NCBI RefSeq assembly: GCF_024323335.1
Contig: NC_066580.1
Span: forward strand, 438,656,351 to 438,720,350
Direction: 5' to 3'
DNA length: 64,000 nucleotides
Origin: Lathyrus oleraceus
Taxonomy: Eukaryota > Streptophyta > Magnoliopsida > Fabales > Fabaceae
Made by a program: the position numbers and the translations under genes
In this document: piece after piece, positions 25,201 to 36,100 of the stretch
How positions within the stretch are numbered: the stretch's first letter is position 1
Layout of the letters: each line of letters starts with the position of its first letter
The notes under the pieces: generated by a model
Database searches by the model: none
Told to the model about the DNA's origin: nothing
The model's input: only the letters and a program-made list of their open reading frames with translations

Positions 25201-26412
25201 GTCATCATCACACGGCTCCGTAAATGATAGCAATGAGAGGTGCTTTCATTTTATATGTAAGCACTATAGTTTCTTTTATGCAGTAGAAGATGTGGGACTT
25301 GAGTATGATACCCACTCACTTGACCCCTACTTTTAATTACTAAAGTATCCCAATCTATAGCAACAAATGAACTTCAATGCAAATACAGCACATGAATAAA
25401 AACTCAACTTGCATCGTAACAATCTTTAAAACCCTCACCATTTTCATGATCAAAAGAATCCTGTAGCATACAAAAGAATCCTGTAGAAGATAAAGAGGAT
25501 TTACCTTAGTTAGGCTTAACATATTTCATTCAAGAAGATAGTACTCTTCATTGCAAAACAAGGTGATAGCTATGGAGTATACAAACTGAGCACTGCCAAA
25601 CAACATATTTCTTTTAGACTAAACTACACCGGCGACACCGATAATAATTTAAAAAATGAATAAATTAAATATAATCACAAATGTCGGTATATGTGTCCGA
25701 CACACACATTTTTTCAGAGGTGTCGGTGTTGCATAGAACTATAGGATCTTTCTTTCGAAACCTCAATTCTAGCCTGGTGGTGTTTATCCCTAAATTAACA
25801 TGGATGGATGATGAGATTTGAGAAGCAATTTTACATGGCAAGTTAATACAGACTCAAAACCCTTTTTTCAACCGACCCAAAACATCATTTGCAAATATTT
25901 ATGAATATAAGGTGATTTTTTGAGAATGGAATTGTATTGTTTACCTTGCTTGCTTCAAAGAGAGAACATGCATGGAAGCTTCCCTTTCCCAAATAGAAAT
26001 GGAAACAGTAAAAACGAGAAGCTGGAAACAGTAAAAACGAGAGACCTAGAATCCTTTCCCTTTCCCAAAGACAACTTGCTCGGTTTCCTTCTTCAAAGCA
26101 TAAGAGTAACATTGAGATTCATGCTCCATTTATCAAAATCATCATGAACTACAGAGGAAGACAAAACGTTTATGACAAAATGCTTTTCCTTTCCTGTTGG
26201 TTTGGTAAAGTGTTTTATTTTAGTTCATTGTATTGTTGCCACTTAACCAAAAATGTTCAATTATATATTATATTTTATTAAATTTTCATTTTTTTAATTA
26301 TATTTTTTATGAATAAATCAATCACTTGTTTTTTATCTTTATCATTTTCTAATTAAACTCAAATTCATGATCAAAATTTTAACTAATAAAATATGATAAG
26401 ATTAATTTTAAA
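22202..26412. other. unrecognised non-coding sequence, nearly identical to copy 2
   Basis: No gene, LTR or TIR pair is recognised. From about 22,430 the match to 53,460-57,403 shows very few differences by eye, unlike the rest of the unit. Visible items: a 39 bp tandem duplication at about 23,027-23,105 (single in copy 2), a GC hairpin at 23,286-23,310, an inverted pair CACACCAGAAG/CTTCTGGTGTG near 22,243 and 22,348, and a degraded TGTCGG-rich patch at about 25,630-25,740 resembling dispersed plant repeats. Two overlapping opposite-strand 75-codon frames at 25,885-26,147 look like chance. Confidence 0.5.
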
Positions 26413-26421
26413 TTTAATTTA

Positions 26422-26999
26422 CAGCAATGCTATTCCTACACCACTTCCTACACCAAATACTTACACCGTATACACTGTTCACCGTATTTATACGGTGAAC
26501 AGTGTATTTTAAAAATAAAATAATATTTTTATGAACAGTACATGAACAGTGTTTGAACAGTACGCGTGAACAGTACGTGAACAGTATGCGTGAACAGTGT
26601 CTATGAACAGTGACTTAAAATAGTGAAAAAAAGTTGGTTAATTAAATGTAAAAAATTGGTTAATGAAGTGACGAAGTTGGTTAATGAACGTCCAGACATT
26701 AAATAATTTTGAATAGCCACCAAAATTGGTTAATATAAGTTATAAAGTTGGTTAAAAAAATTATGAAATTGGTTAATAAATATTTACATAATAAAAAATA
26801 ATATTAAAAAATAATATTTTTTTATAAATATATTTATATATTAAAAAAATTATGAAATTGGTTAATAAATATTTACATAATAAATATTTTTTGATAATAA
26901 ATATTTTTTATCAAAATTGATTGATATGAAGAGAGAGAAATTAATAATAAAAAATATATGGTGTGGGTGTAGGAATATGGTGTAGAGATATCATTTCTC
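26422..26999. mobile_element. 578 bp MITE, Mutator-like TSD, copy 1 only
   Basis: It is flanked by the exact 9-mer TTTAATTTA (26,413-26,421 and 27,000-27,008). Copy 2 has a single TTTAATTTA at the same point (about 57,403-57,411), so the empty site is seen directly. Ends CAGCAATGCTATTCCTACAC and, reverse-complemented, GAGAAATGATATCTCTACAC agree at most positions. It is non-coding. Inside are an 18 bp-arm palindrome, a run of TGAACAGT motifs and repeated TTGGTTAAT. Confidence 0.85.
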
Positions 27000-27480
27000 T
27001 TTAATTTATTATATCATATTTACTCCTTACGTACTCATTATCCCACCAATAAAATTGAATATTTTATTCTCCCCTTAATCGTTTGCCTAGTTAGGGATGA
27101 AAATATTAGACTTTTTCAAATAGTCTTATATTGATTAAAGTATTTAGTTATTGTCGTCGATTATTTCACGGACTAGATAGAGTTTGAATCTTTAATAAAG
27201 ATAATGCGTCACAGTATCCTTCGTTTCTTCAAAAGAAATATCCTCACCAAATTAGACATCTCATATGTCATTATAACCAACAAAGTTCGCAAATTGAAGA
27301 TTTTGTGATTTATTAGATGACCTGCATGTGGTTCAACATCCCAGTGAATTAGTGTAGTATAAAGTGGTTGACTTGTTGTTGCATAATTGAATGCAAATTG
27401 CAATGCGAATTGGAACTGATTTATGAGTGAATTTTCGAATAGAAAACAACCTCTGCAATGCTGAAAAATGCAGTATTTTG
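27000..27480. other. no recognised gene; AT-rich
   Basis: Both copies hold it (57,403-57,900) at high identity. Frames of 60-75 codons on both strands carry no recognised domain. It may belong to the Ogre-like LTR that ends at 28,404, but the left LTR terminus could not be placed. Confidence 0.4.
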
Positions 27481-28404
27481 GCCTTCTGGTTCAGGTATAA
27501 CCGGTTACATGATTTGGTGTAATCGGTACACACACGAAAAATGTGTTCTGTGGCTATTTTTAGGTGATGTAATCGGTTACATGATTTGGTATAACCGATT
27601 ACATGCAGGAAAAAGATGTGAAAACATGCAACTTGAATGACATGTTGGGGAGGTGTAATTGGTTACCTAGTTTTTGGTAACCGGTTACATGCACGAAAAA
27701 AAGGTTTTCTTTAATCTATTTGGTGGTATGTTGGCTCATGTGAACACATAGGATATGCATTTCTCTTGATGACCTATCATGTATGTGATTTGGTATGTTT
27801 TTGCAGGTCTAACTCATGATGTGGTATTGAACTACACTCGGGCATGATGCAGAAGCTTGAACATGAAAGACTCATGGAGAAATGAAACGAATAAAGTATA
27901 GGATGGTTGGTTGACTTTTTCAAATAAGGATTTTCCTTGTGTAATTTATTTTGTAGTTTGGATATTTTGTAAGATGATCGATGATTTTGTAATGAAATGG
28001 ATTCTTAAATGAATGGAGTGGTAAATTGGTTTTTAAGAAGAATGGCTTCCTCCAAATTTGAATATTTGAATTTCTCGAAATTGTATCTCTTAATCTCTTG
28101 AATGAAGCGTTGTGCCGCCAATCTAAGCCCAAGATAATCACTAAGTAACTTCAATACACAATGCCATGATGTAACAACATAACCATAATCATATGTTGAA
28201 GATTAGATTTCCACAAATTTGATTCACACGAAATGAACTAACCATTACTATCGATCCAACTTCACTTCAGTATCATACTTAATAACCCTTGAATCAATGA
28301 TGTTTGTTATTACTATGCAATTGTGAATGAATGCAGGTGGTATGTAGATGAGTCACAAACCAATAGTCAGATGAAAATGGGAGGGCAAAATTTAGGGTAT
28401 GACA
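27480..28404 (-). mobile_element. Ogre-like LTR fragment inserted in copia gag, copy 1
   Basis: The right end GTATGACA at 28,404 (minus strand TGTCATACCC, then TAAATTTTGCCCTCCC) is a typical Ogre LTR start. It interrupts the copia Gag frame at ..MGLLVKR. It contains TAACCGGTTACATG-type motifs near 27,491-27,505 and 27,680-27,692. The left boundary is uncertain. No matching second LTR or interior was found. Copy 2 lost 602 bp of it between two TGATGTAA repeats (27,565 and 28,167). Confidence 0.55.
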
Positions 28405-29162
28405 ATACCGTTTAACAAGAAGCCCCATTTCCTCATCATTTGACTTCTCATTATCACTAGATCCACTTTCGTCATGCTCTTTTATTGAGGACCTGGAACT
28501 AGAAGCCACAAGAGCAATAAACTTCTTTTCCACCTCTTTTTCTTTGTTATTTTCTTTCTTAACTTTCTTCTCATGCTTCTCTAAGCTAAGGAGCTCTTGC
28601 TCGTGTTCTTCAAGCTTACCAAATAAAATTATAGTGTATGAAGTCAATAGGTTGTTAGCTTTCTTGATGGCAGTGACAGTCCCTATTAAGACATCTCAAA
28701 ATTTTGTTAGTAACAATATAAGTGGAAATTGCCTTGCCAAGTGCATTCGAACGATTTATAAGATGATTGAATCTCTTTCGATCGGTAATGGTTTCACCAT
28801 GCTTCATGTTAAAGAGTTCAAACTGTTGATTTAAAATGTCGATTCTAGCTTGGTTGACCTCATTTGTACCCTCATGGCCAGCTTGTAATGAGTCCCACAT
28901 AATTTTAGTGGTTTCACAATGAGAGACACAATAATGTTCATCAATCCTAAAGCGGAGATTAGAATATTCTTTGCCTTTTAATCACAATACCACTTTTTCT
29001 CATCTTCTGCATCCCATTGTACTTCCGGCTTAGGTACAACAACACTACTTGCATTGGTCATAGTTATTTCAAATGGACCATTTTGGATGACTCTCCATAT
29101 TTTTCTATTAATAGAATTCATGTGGATACGCATACAATCCTTCCAATAACCATAGTTCTCTC
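28405..29162 (-). pseudogene. Ty1/copia gag remnant, array copy 2 start
   Basis: Minus strand. The sequence is homologous to 1-575 and 58,207-58,980. The 28,900-28,655 frame starts MWDSLQAGHEGTNEVNQARI and shares with 68-313 the deletion that removes QPKVTAI. A charged tail (KKVKKENNKEKEVEKKFIAL) runs to the Ogre LTR at 28,404. The remnant ends at 29,162, where it joins the middle of the Ogre LTR: this is the array junction. Confidence 0.7.
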
Positions 29163-30345
29163 AATGTTTCACCTGCTTTCTGCTATGCTGCTGTTGTTGT
29201 ACTCCCTTTTCACTTTTTTGTCATACATGGATGTGAATTGGGCTTAAACAAATAGGTGGATGGGCCTGGAAATTATTTTAAATTGATAATGGTTTTGGTT
29301 TTCATATGTAATGGATAATGAAAAGTGGTTTTTGGGTGATGATAAAATGAAAAGTGGTTTTTGGGTAATGATAATGAAAAATGAAAAATGGGTAATGTAA
29401 AATGGATATGAAAAAATGGTTATTCAAATTGGATTATGGTTTTGGTTAATGAATAGATGTGTTTTGATTAAATGGATATGGGTTGAACCACATGGGTTAA
29501 ATCGAAATGATTGAAATTCTAACAATAAATCGAAACCGAACTTGATTTTCAAAACGATGCAATAACCTCTAAAATTAATCAGAAACTCAAAGATCAATTC
29601 TATTCGAAAATCAACCTTGCGTTAAAAATCAAATTGAACTTTAAAAATAATGCAACTCCTAGAATTAATTTGAAAAAAGATGAAATGATTTTTAAAACCA
29701 AATTTAAATTCCACTAATCAAATTCAACCTCAAAACTCAATTTAAACTTCGAAGATTAATCGGAAGTAAAAATCAAATTGAGGCTAAAACCAACTCGAAA
29801 AAACATTATGACATAATGCTGACTATAATGATAACATGCAATGAACCGATGAATCCAACTAACACGACTTGCAAATCAGATTGAACCATGGTTTAGTGAA
29901 ATGAATGGATAAATGTATCAATGCACCAAGAAACATGTGATCAGGAACCAAATGGCTGATCAAGAATGGTCATGGATCAAGAATCAAATTAGGTGTAAAA
30001 CCACATGGCCACCTGATTAACAAAATACGTGGAAAACCCTGATGATCAAGGCATGGTCAGGCCTGATCAAATGCCTTCAAATCAAGAAATTTACCAAGAA
30101 AATGAAATTGTTCACCAATGGCATACACCAAGGGATCAAGGTTTGGATTGCCTAATCCACCTTAAACTACCGATGAGTCTTGGTATCCACTAGGTACCAG
30201 TACAAGCCATGAATTCAAGTCATATGTCTTCTTGTGTCGAACCATGCTTGTTCAAATGAAATGAATGATTATGAGGATATGCAAATGATTAGGGTTAGTG
30301 GCCTATGTGATTATTATGAAGGGTAGGGTGAATTTCGGGGTATGA
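29163..30345 (-). mobile_element. Ogre-like 3' LTR, copy 2, left part deleted
   Basis: Homologous to 3,309-5,985 without the solo LTR. The left end abuts the copia remnant. The right end stops at TATGA (30,341-30,345), where the Tekay element inserted. The last two bases (CA) of the LTR resume at 39,285-39,286. Confidence 0.75.
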
Positions 30346-32119
30346 TGTAACACCCCAAATGAAGTAAAAGAATTATTTAATTAAGTTAATAATATATTTA
30401 ATAATTTAATTAAATAAATTGAATTATTGGATTATTATTATTATTTTGGAATAATAATTATTATTGGAAAATATATAAGTGGAATAAGAGAAAAGGTTTT
30501 CATTTTTTGGAAAAGGTTTTTTTACGTGAAAACTGAGAAGCTGTAGAGAAGAGGAAAAGGGCAAAGAGCTGTAGAGCAAAGGTTGGAGAACGGAAAAGCT
30601 TGAAGCTCGAAGAGTTGCCGGATTGTTAAAGTAAGGGGGGTTTATCGTCGTTTAATGGGTATTATCGATTAACATGTAATGGGTAGTGATAAGCCGTCGA
30701 TTGACCCTAATTGGGATTTAGAATGCTGAGAAATTATGTTGAATAAGTTGTATTAAAGCTGAAATTGAATTTGTGTTGAGTGTATTGTGAATTTCTGAGC
30801 GTATAGCTTTTTACGGAAGTTGAATCGGAGGTCCGGAAGCCCTCCAACGGCGGAAAATGCGGAAACTCTGCATTCTGCCTTGTGTTAGCGCAGGAACTGC
30901 TGTTTCGCCTGCGTTAACCGGTTAACCCAGGGTGTTAACCGGTTAACACTGTTATAAATTGTGAAAAATGTTGAGTTTTGCCTGCGTTAACCGGTTAACC
31001 TATAGCGTTAACCGGTTAACACTGTTGCGTTTTGCCTGGAAGTGTAAATTTCCTGCGTTAACCGGTTAACCTATAGCGTTAACCGGTTAACACTGTTGCA
31101 GTATGTAAAAATGGTTGATTTTATGATGTAAGTGTAATTGGTGATTGGCCTATTGTATCCAATTGTGATAAATAAATTCGTGGAGTCTATGTTGCGAAAT
31201 GTTGATGCAAATATGTTGATAAGTTGTTTTTGTGGAAAATATTAAGTTGTAGGCTGATGAGCCAAAGTTGAATATAAGTTGTTTTGTTGAAAATGCTGAG
31301 TTGTAGGCTGATGAGCCAAAGTTGATTTTTAAGTTGTTGTTGCTGAAAAAGCTGTTATGTTGTCGTTGTTATTATGTTGTGGAACTTCAAGTCGTACATG
31401 CCATATACATTCATATGCATTAAGTCGGGGCTTTTGCTCACACCACGTTGGCCTGGATTGGCAAAATTATGGGGCTTTTGCTCACACCACGTTGGCCTGG
31501 ATTAGCAAAAAAATTCTAAGTTGAAAGTTGAAGGCTTATGCCTTGATGCCCACTAAACTGGCAATGATTTTAAGTTGGGAGTTTTACTCCAAATGGTACC
31601 ACATGCATGAAGAGTCGAGTCTCATTTGAGTTGCATTTACGTTGTGTTTGAATATGATGTTGAGTTGAATATGCTGCTACCGAATGCATGATATGATGTG
31701 GGTGATTAACGTGTAAAGTTACTTAACATAACATGATGATTTATAATATTTGTTATATCGATTGAGGAACTCACCCTTACAGTTATATTTTTCAGGTAAC
31801 GAGCAGTGAGTTGAGTAGAAGCTAGTGCTTGAAGTCTAGAGTGGTTTTAGTGGGTCATGCTCTGATAGATGTAACATCGGGACGGGATGTTTTATTTGTT
31901 GAATAAATGTTAATTTTAAGATATTACAGATGTTGAATGTTTCTATCCGCTGCGAATTTTTAAAGAAGTGTTCATGTTGGATTAAATAATGAGCATGACT
32001 GATTTTTACGGTGAATTATGTGAAGTATTATGTGACACCCTTGGTGCATGATTACTCTGATATTGATTTATATGCTGTTGTTTTAATTAAATATTTGGGG
32101 TATTTAGAAGGGTGTTACA
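30346..32119 (+). repeat. Tekay 5' LTR
   Basis: Begins TGTAACACCCC and ends GGTGTTACA. It contains six GTTAACCGGTTAAC palindromes (30,913-31,091), a two-copy repeat around GTAGGCTGATGAGCCAAAGT (about 31,248 and 31,303) and a 47 bp tandem duplication near 31,436-31,505. Differences from the 3' LTR were seen at about 30,468, 30,543 and 31,504. Confidence 0.95.
30467..30478 (+). promoter_or_regulatory. candidate LTR TATA box
   Basis: AAATATATAAGT lies about 120 bp into the LTR and is the best TATA match in its 5' part. Its position is plausible, but no transcript evidence is available. Confidence 0.4.
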
Positions 32120-32990
32120 TATGACAGTTGCCTCTTTTTAATCTCCTCGGACCTGAATGTACGGGTAGCAACGACATCCAGACAATCAAGGTGGGAGGGG
32201 ATTAAATACTAGAATATCAGGAAATTTGCCCGCCAGGAACAAATGGGATGAAATGCGAAGATAGGTCGTAAAGAGATCTTTACTGGGATGTGGGATGAAC
32301 AAGCCAGTCTTTGTGCAGGGCAGCTGCTAGGAATTTGAATGTTATTTGGTGGATGTGTATATGAGAGGTTAGATGTGCATGACGTATGCAATATGATTGA
32401 TGATTTCTCGTCTTTCTCTTAGCTTTTATTCCTTTTCATTCCTTTTCTTTCTCATTCTTTTTTTTCTTTATGTTTTTATTCTTTCTTTTTATCCTTTTTC
32501 ATATTGCCCTTTCCTCACCTCCCCCATCATGTCTTAGCATGCAACAGGTGATCGAGGTATTCTCGCAGGATTCCACGACGGCAAAAGAGATGAGCATTTG
32601 CAAAAGGCAAGTACCCACGGATAAGAAGTATTGAAATGGGCCCTTCTGCAAAAGGTAGAGAGGTGTCTTGCTAAAGGAAAGCAACTCAACTGAGAAGCGG
32701 CATTCTCTTGCAATAGACAACAACTGCTCTTTAGCAAGAGAAACAGAATCTTCAACATCAGTTAAGACAAAAGGTACAGACAGATTTCTCATACAAAAGA
32801 TGATGAGAACTTCTTGGCAAAAGGTCAAGAAGAAGATGGGAATGAGTGACAATCTTGTTGGGGATATACGATTTTCTTGCACAACAGGTAGCAACGGCTC
32901 CTTTGTACCAGAAAAAGGTTTTCCAAACAAAAGTTTAAGAAGAAAGATGGTTAAGTTTTTCACAGAAAGGGTGATGAGAAGGGTGTTACA
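32120..32990 (+). repeat. 871 bp insertion between 5' LTR and PBS: copied 3' flank plus LTR tail
   Basis: Bases 32,120-32,980 repeat the sequence that follows the 3' LTR (39,280-40,141). The only difference seen is the length of one T-run. They include the TATGA target duplication and the first 855 bp of the Ogre interior. Bases 32,981-32,990 (GGGTGTTACA) repeat the LTR end and lead directly into the PBS. AGAA is shared at the switch point. The 154-codon minus frame inside is also in the flank copy and is not a gene. Confidence 0.9.
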
Positions 32991-32994
32991 TTAG

Positions 32995-33006
32995 TGGTAT
33001 CAGAGC
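32995..33006 (+). other. primer-binding site, initiator tRNA-Met type
   Basis: TGGTATCAGAGC is complementary to the 3' end of plant initiator tRNA-Met, the common primer of Tekay elements. It is 4 bp after the duplicated LTR tail. Confidence 0.9.
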
Positions 33007-33104
33007 AGGTCGGTCTGTCCGGCCAGTTGTCGTGTCGTTACTGTCTAACAATTGTGTAATTGTTATTAATCTAACGTTAAGTTGTGTTGTATTGATAAGT
33101 TGAA

Positions 33105-36100
33105 ATGGCTGGAAGGAATGACGCTGCAATGGCTGCCGCAATGCAAGCAATGGCACAAGCGGTGCAGAACTTGCCAAATGCTGGTGGTGATGCTGGGTCA
33201 CGTAGCTTGGCGACTTTTCAGAGAGAGAATCCGCCGGTGTTTAAAGGGAAGCATGATCCAGATGCAGCCTTGGGATGGTTGAAAGAGATTGAGAGAATCT
33301 TCCGTGTTATGGATTGCACTCCAGCTCAGAAGGTTCGGTATGGTACTCACATGCTAGCAGTCGAAGCTGATGACTGGTGGCTAGAGACTCACGAGAGGTT
33401 GACCGTGGCAGGTGAAGTCATTACTTGGGATGTATTCCGTAGGGAATTTCTGAGGAAGTATTATCCGGAAGATGTCCGTGGTAAGAAGGAAATTGAATTC
33501 CTTGAGCTGAAGCAAGGAAACATGTTTGTCACTGATTATGCTGCGAAATTTGTGGAGTTGTCCAAATTTTATCCTCATTACACTGGTGGTGGTGCTGAAT
33601 TTTCGAAGTGCATCAAGTTTGAGAACGGATTGCGCTCTGAAATTAAGAAGGCTGTTGGGTATCGGAAGATACGCATTTTTACTGATTTGGTTGATAGCTG
33701 CAGGATATTTGAAGAAGACAATAATGCTCATTACAAGATTGTCAGTGACCGCAGAGGCAAGCAACATCAAAACCGTGGCAAGCCGTATGATGTTCCAGCT
33801 GGAAAAGGGAGACAAAGAGCTGCTCCGGCTCAGAGAGCTAGTGGGGGAGGTGCTCCTACTGGTATAGTTTGCTTCAAGTGTGGTCAGGCTGGTCATAAGA
33901 GTAATGTATGCACTGCTGAAGTAAAGAGGTGTTTTCGCTGTGGTAAGATTGGCCATGCAATAGCTGATTGCAAGCACAAGGAAGTGATTTGTTTTAATTA
34001 CGGAGAAGAAGGGCATATTGGAAGTCAGTGTCAGAAGCCGAAGAAAGGGAATCAGTCAGGAGGCAAGGTCTTTGCTTTATCGGGTTCTGAGACTTCTGCA
34101 GATGATCGTTTGATCCGAGGTACGTGTTATATTAATGGCTTTCCTCTTGTAGCTATTATTGACACAGGTGCGACTCATTCCTTTATATCTTTGGATTGTG
34201 CTGTGAAACTTAAGTTAGAGATATCTGAGATGTTTGGTAGTATGGTAATTGATACTCCTGCGAAGGGTTCAGTGACTACTACTTCGGTTTGTTTAAACTG
34301 TCCTTTGAGTATTTTTGGTAGGGACTTTGGAATGGACCTAGTGTGTCTTCCACTAGTGCAGATTGATGTTATTCTGGGTATGAACTGGTTGGTGTTTAAC
34401 CGAGTTTCTATCAATTGTTTTGATAAGACTGTGATATTTCCTGAGAGTGAGGAAGGAAAGAGTTTGTTTCTATCAGCGAGACAAGTGGATGAGGAAGTAG
34501 CTGATGGGGCAGAGTTGTTTATGCTGTTAGCGACTTTGGAGGCTAAAGATAAACTGATGATTTGCGATCTAGCTGTGGTGTGTGATTTTCCTGATGTGTT
34601 TCCGGAAGAAGTGAATGAATTGCCGCCAGAGCGTGAAGTGGAGTTCTCTATTGACTTGGTACCTGGTACTAGGCCGATATCGATGGCTCCGTACCGTATG
34701 TCTGCTGTTGAGTTAACTGAATTGAAGAGTCAGTTGGAAGATCTATTGGATAAGAAATTTATTCGTCCGAGTGTGTCACCGTGGGGTGCACCAGTGCTAT
34801 TGGTTAAGAAGAAAGAAGGTACTATGAGGTTGTGTGTGGACTACAGGCAACTGAATAAAGTGACGATCAAGAATCGGTATCCTTTGCCGAGGATTGATGA
34901 TTTGATGGATCAGTTGGTTGGTGCAAGTGTGTTCAGTAAAATAGATTTGAGATCTGGGTATCATCAGATCCGTGTGAAAACAGAGGATATTCAGAAGACT
35001 GCTTTCAGAACAAGGTATGGACATTATGAGTATTCTGTAATGCCTTTTGGTGTGACTAATGCACCTGGAGTATTTATGGAGTATATGAATAGGATTTTCC
35101 ATCCGTACCTAGACAAGTTTGTTGTGGTGTTTATTGATGATATTTTGGTGTATTCGAAATCTGAAGAAGAGCATGCTGAACATTTGAGAGTGGTTTTAGA
35201 AGTCCTACGAGAAAAGAAGTTATTTGCTAAATTGTCCAAGTGCGAATTTTGGTTAGGAGAGGTAAGTTTTCTTGGTCATGTGATTTCAAGAGGTGGTGTG
35301 GCTGTTGATCCTTCTAAGATAGAAGCGGTATCTAAGTGGGAAGCTCCGAAGTCTGTTGCTGAGATTCGAAGTTTTCTTGGTTTGGCTGGTTATTATAGGA
35401 AGTTCATTGAGGGATTTTCTAAGTTGGCGTTACCGTTGACGATGTTGACTAGAAAGGGGCAAGCGTTTGTTTGGGACTCAAAATGTGAAGAAGGTTTCCA
35501 AGAGCTAAAGAGAAGGTTGACTACTGCTCCTATTCTGATATTACCGAGTTCGTCGGAATCATTTGAAGTTTATTGCGATGCTTCATTGTTGGGTTTGGGT
35601 GGCGTGTTGATGCAGAATAAGCAGGTTATAGCTTATGCTTCAAGACAGCTGAGGGTTCATGAGAGGAACTATCCGACGCACGATTTAGAGTTGGCAGCTG
35701 TGGTGTTTGTTCTGAAGTTATGGAGACATTACTTGTACGGGTCAAGATTTGAGGTTTTCAGTGACCACAAAAGTTTAAAGTATTTGTTTGATCAGAAAGA
35801 GCTGAATATGAGGCAGAGAAGATGGTTAGAGTTTCTGAAGGATTATGACTTTGGGTTGAATTACCATCCGGGTAAAGCAAACGTAGTGGCTGATGCATTG
35901 AGTCGGAAATCATTACATATGTCTATGTTAATGGTTAAGGAATTGGATTTAATTGAACAGTTTAGAGACTTGAGTTTGGTGTGTGAGAGTACTCACAATA
36001 GTGTTAAATTGGGAATGTTGAAGTTGACGAGTGGTATTCTGGATGAGATCAGAGAGGGTCAGAAATCTGATATGCTTTTGGTTGATAAGTTGACTCTAGT

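Noticed and set aside
25885..26147. overlapping 75-codon frames on both strands, identical in both copies
   Set aside because: Identity reflects the recently homogenised block and not protein conservation; neither frame has a known motif.
32499..32963. 154-codon minus frame repeated exactly at 39,660-40,124
   Set aside because: The repetition results from the copied flank of the Tekay element. The sequence is Ogre interior and encodes no recognised domain.
33381..34016. 211-codon minus-strand frame
   Set aside because: It lies antisense to gag of the intact retrotransposon and has no recognised domain; codon structure follows the sense frame.
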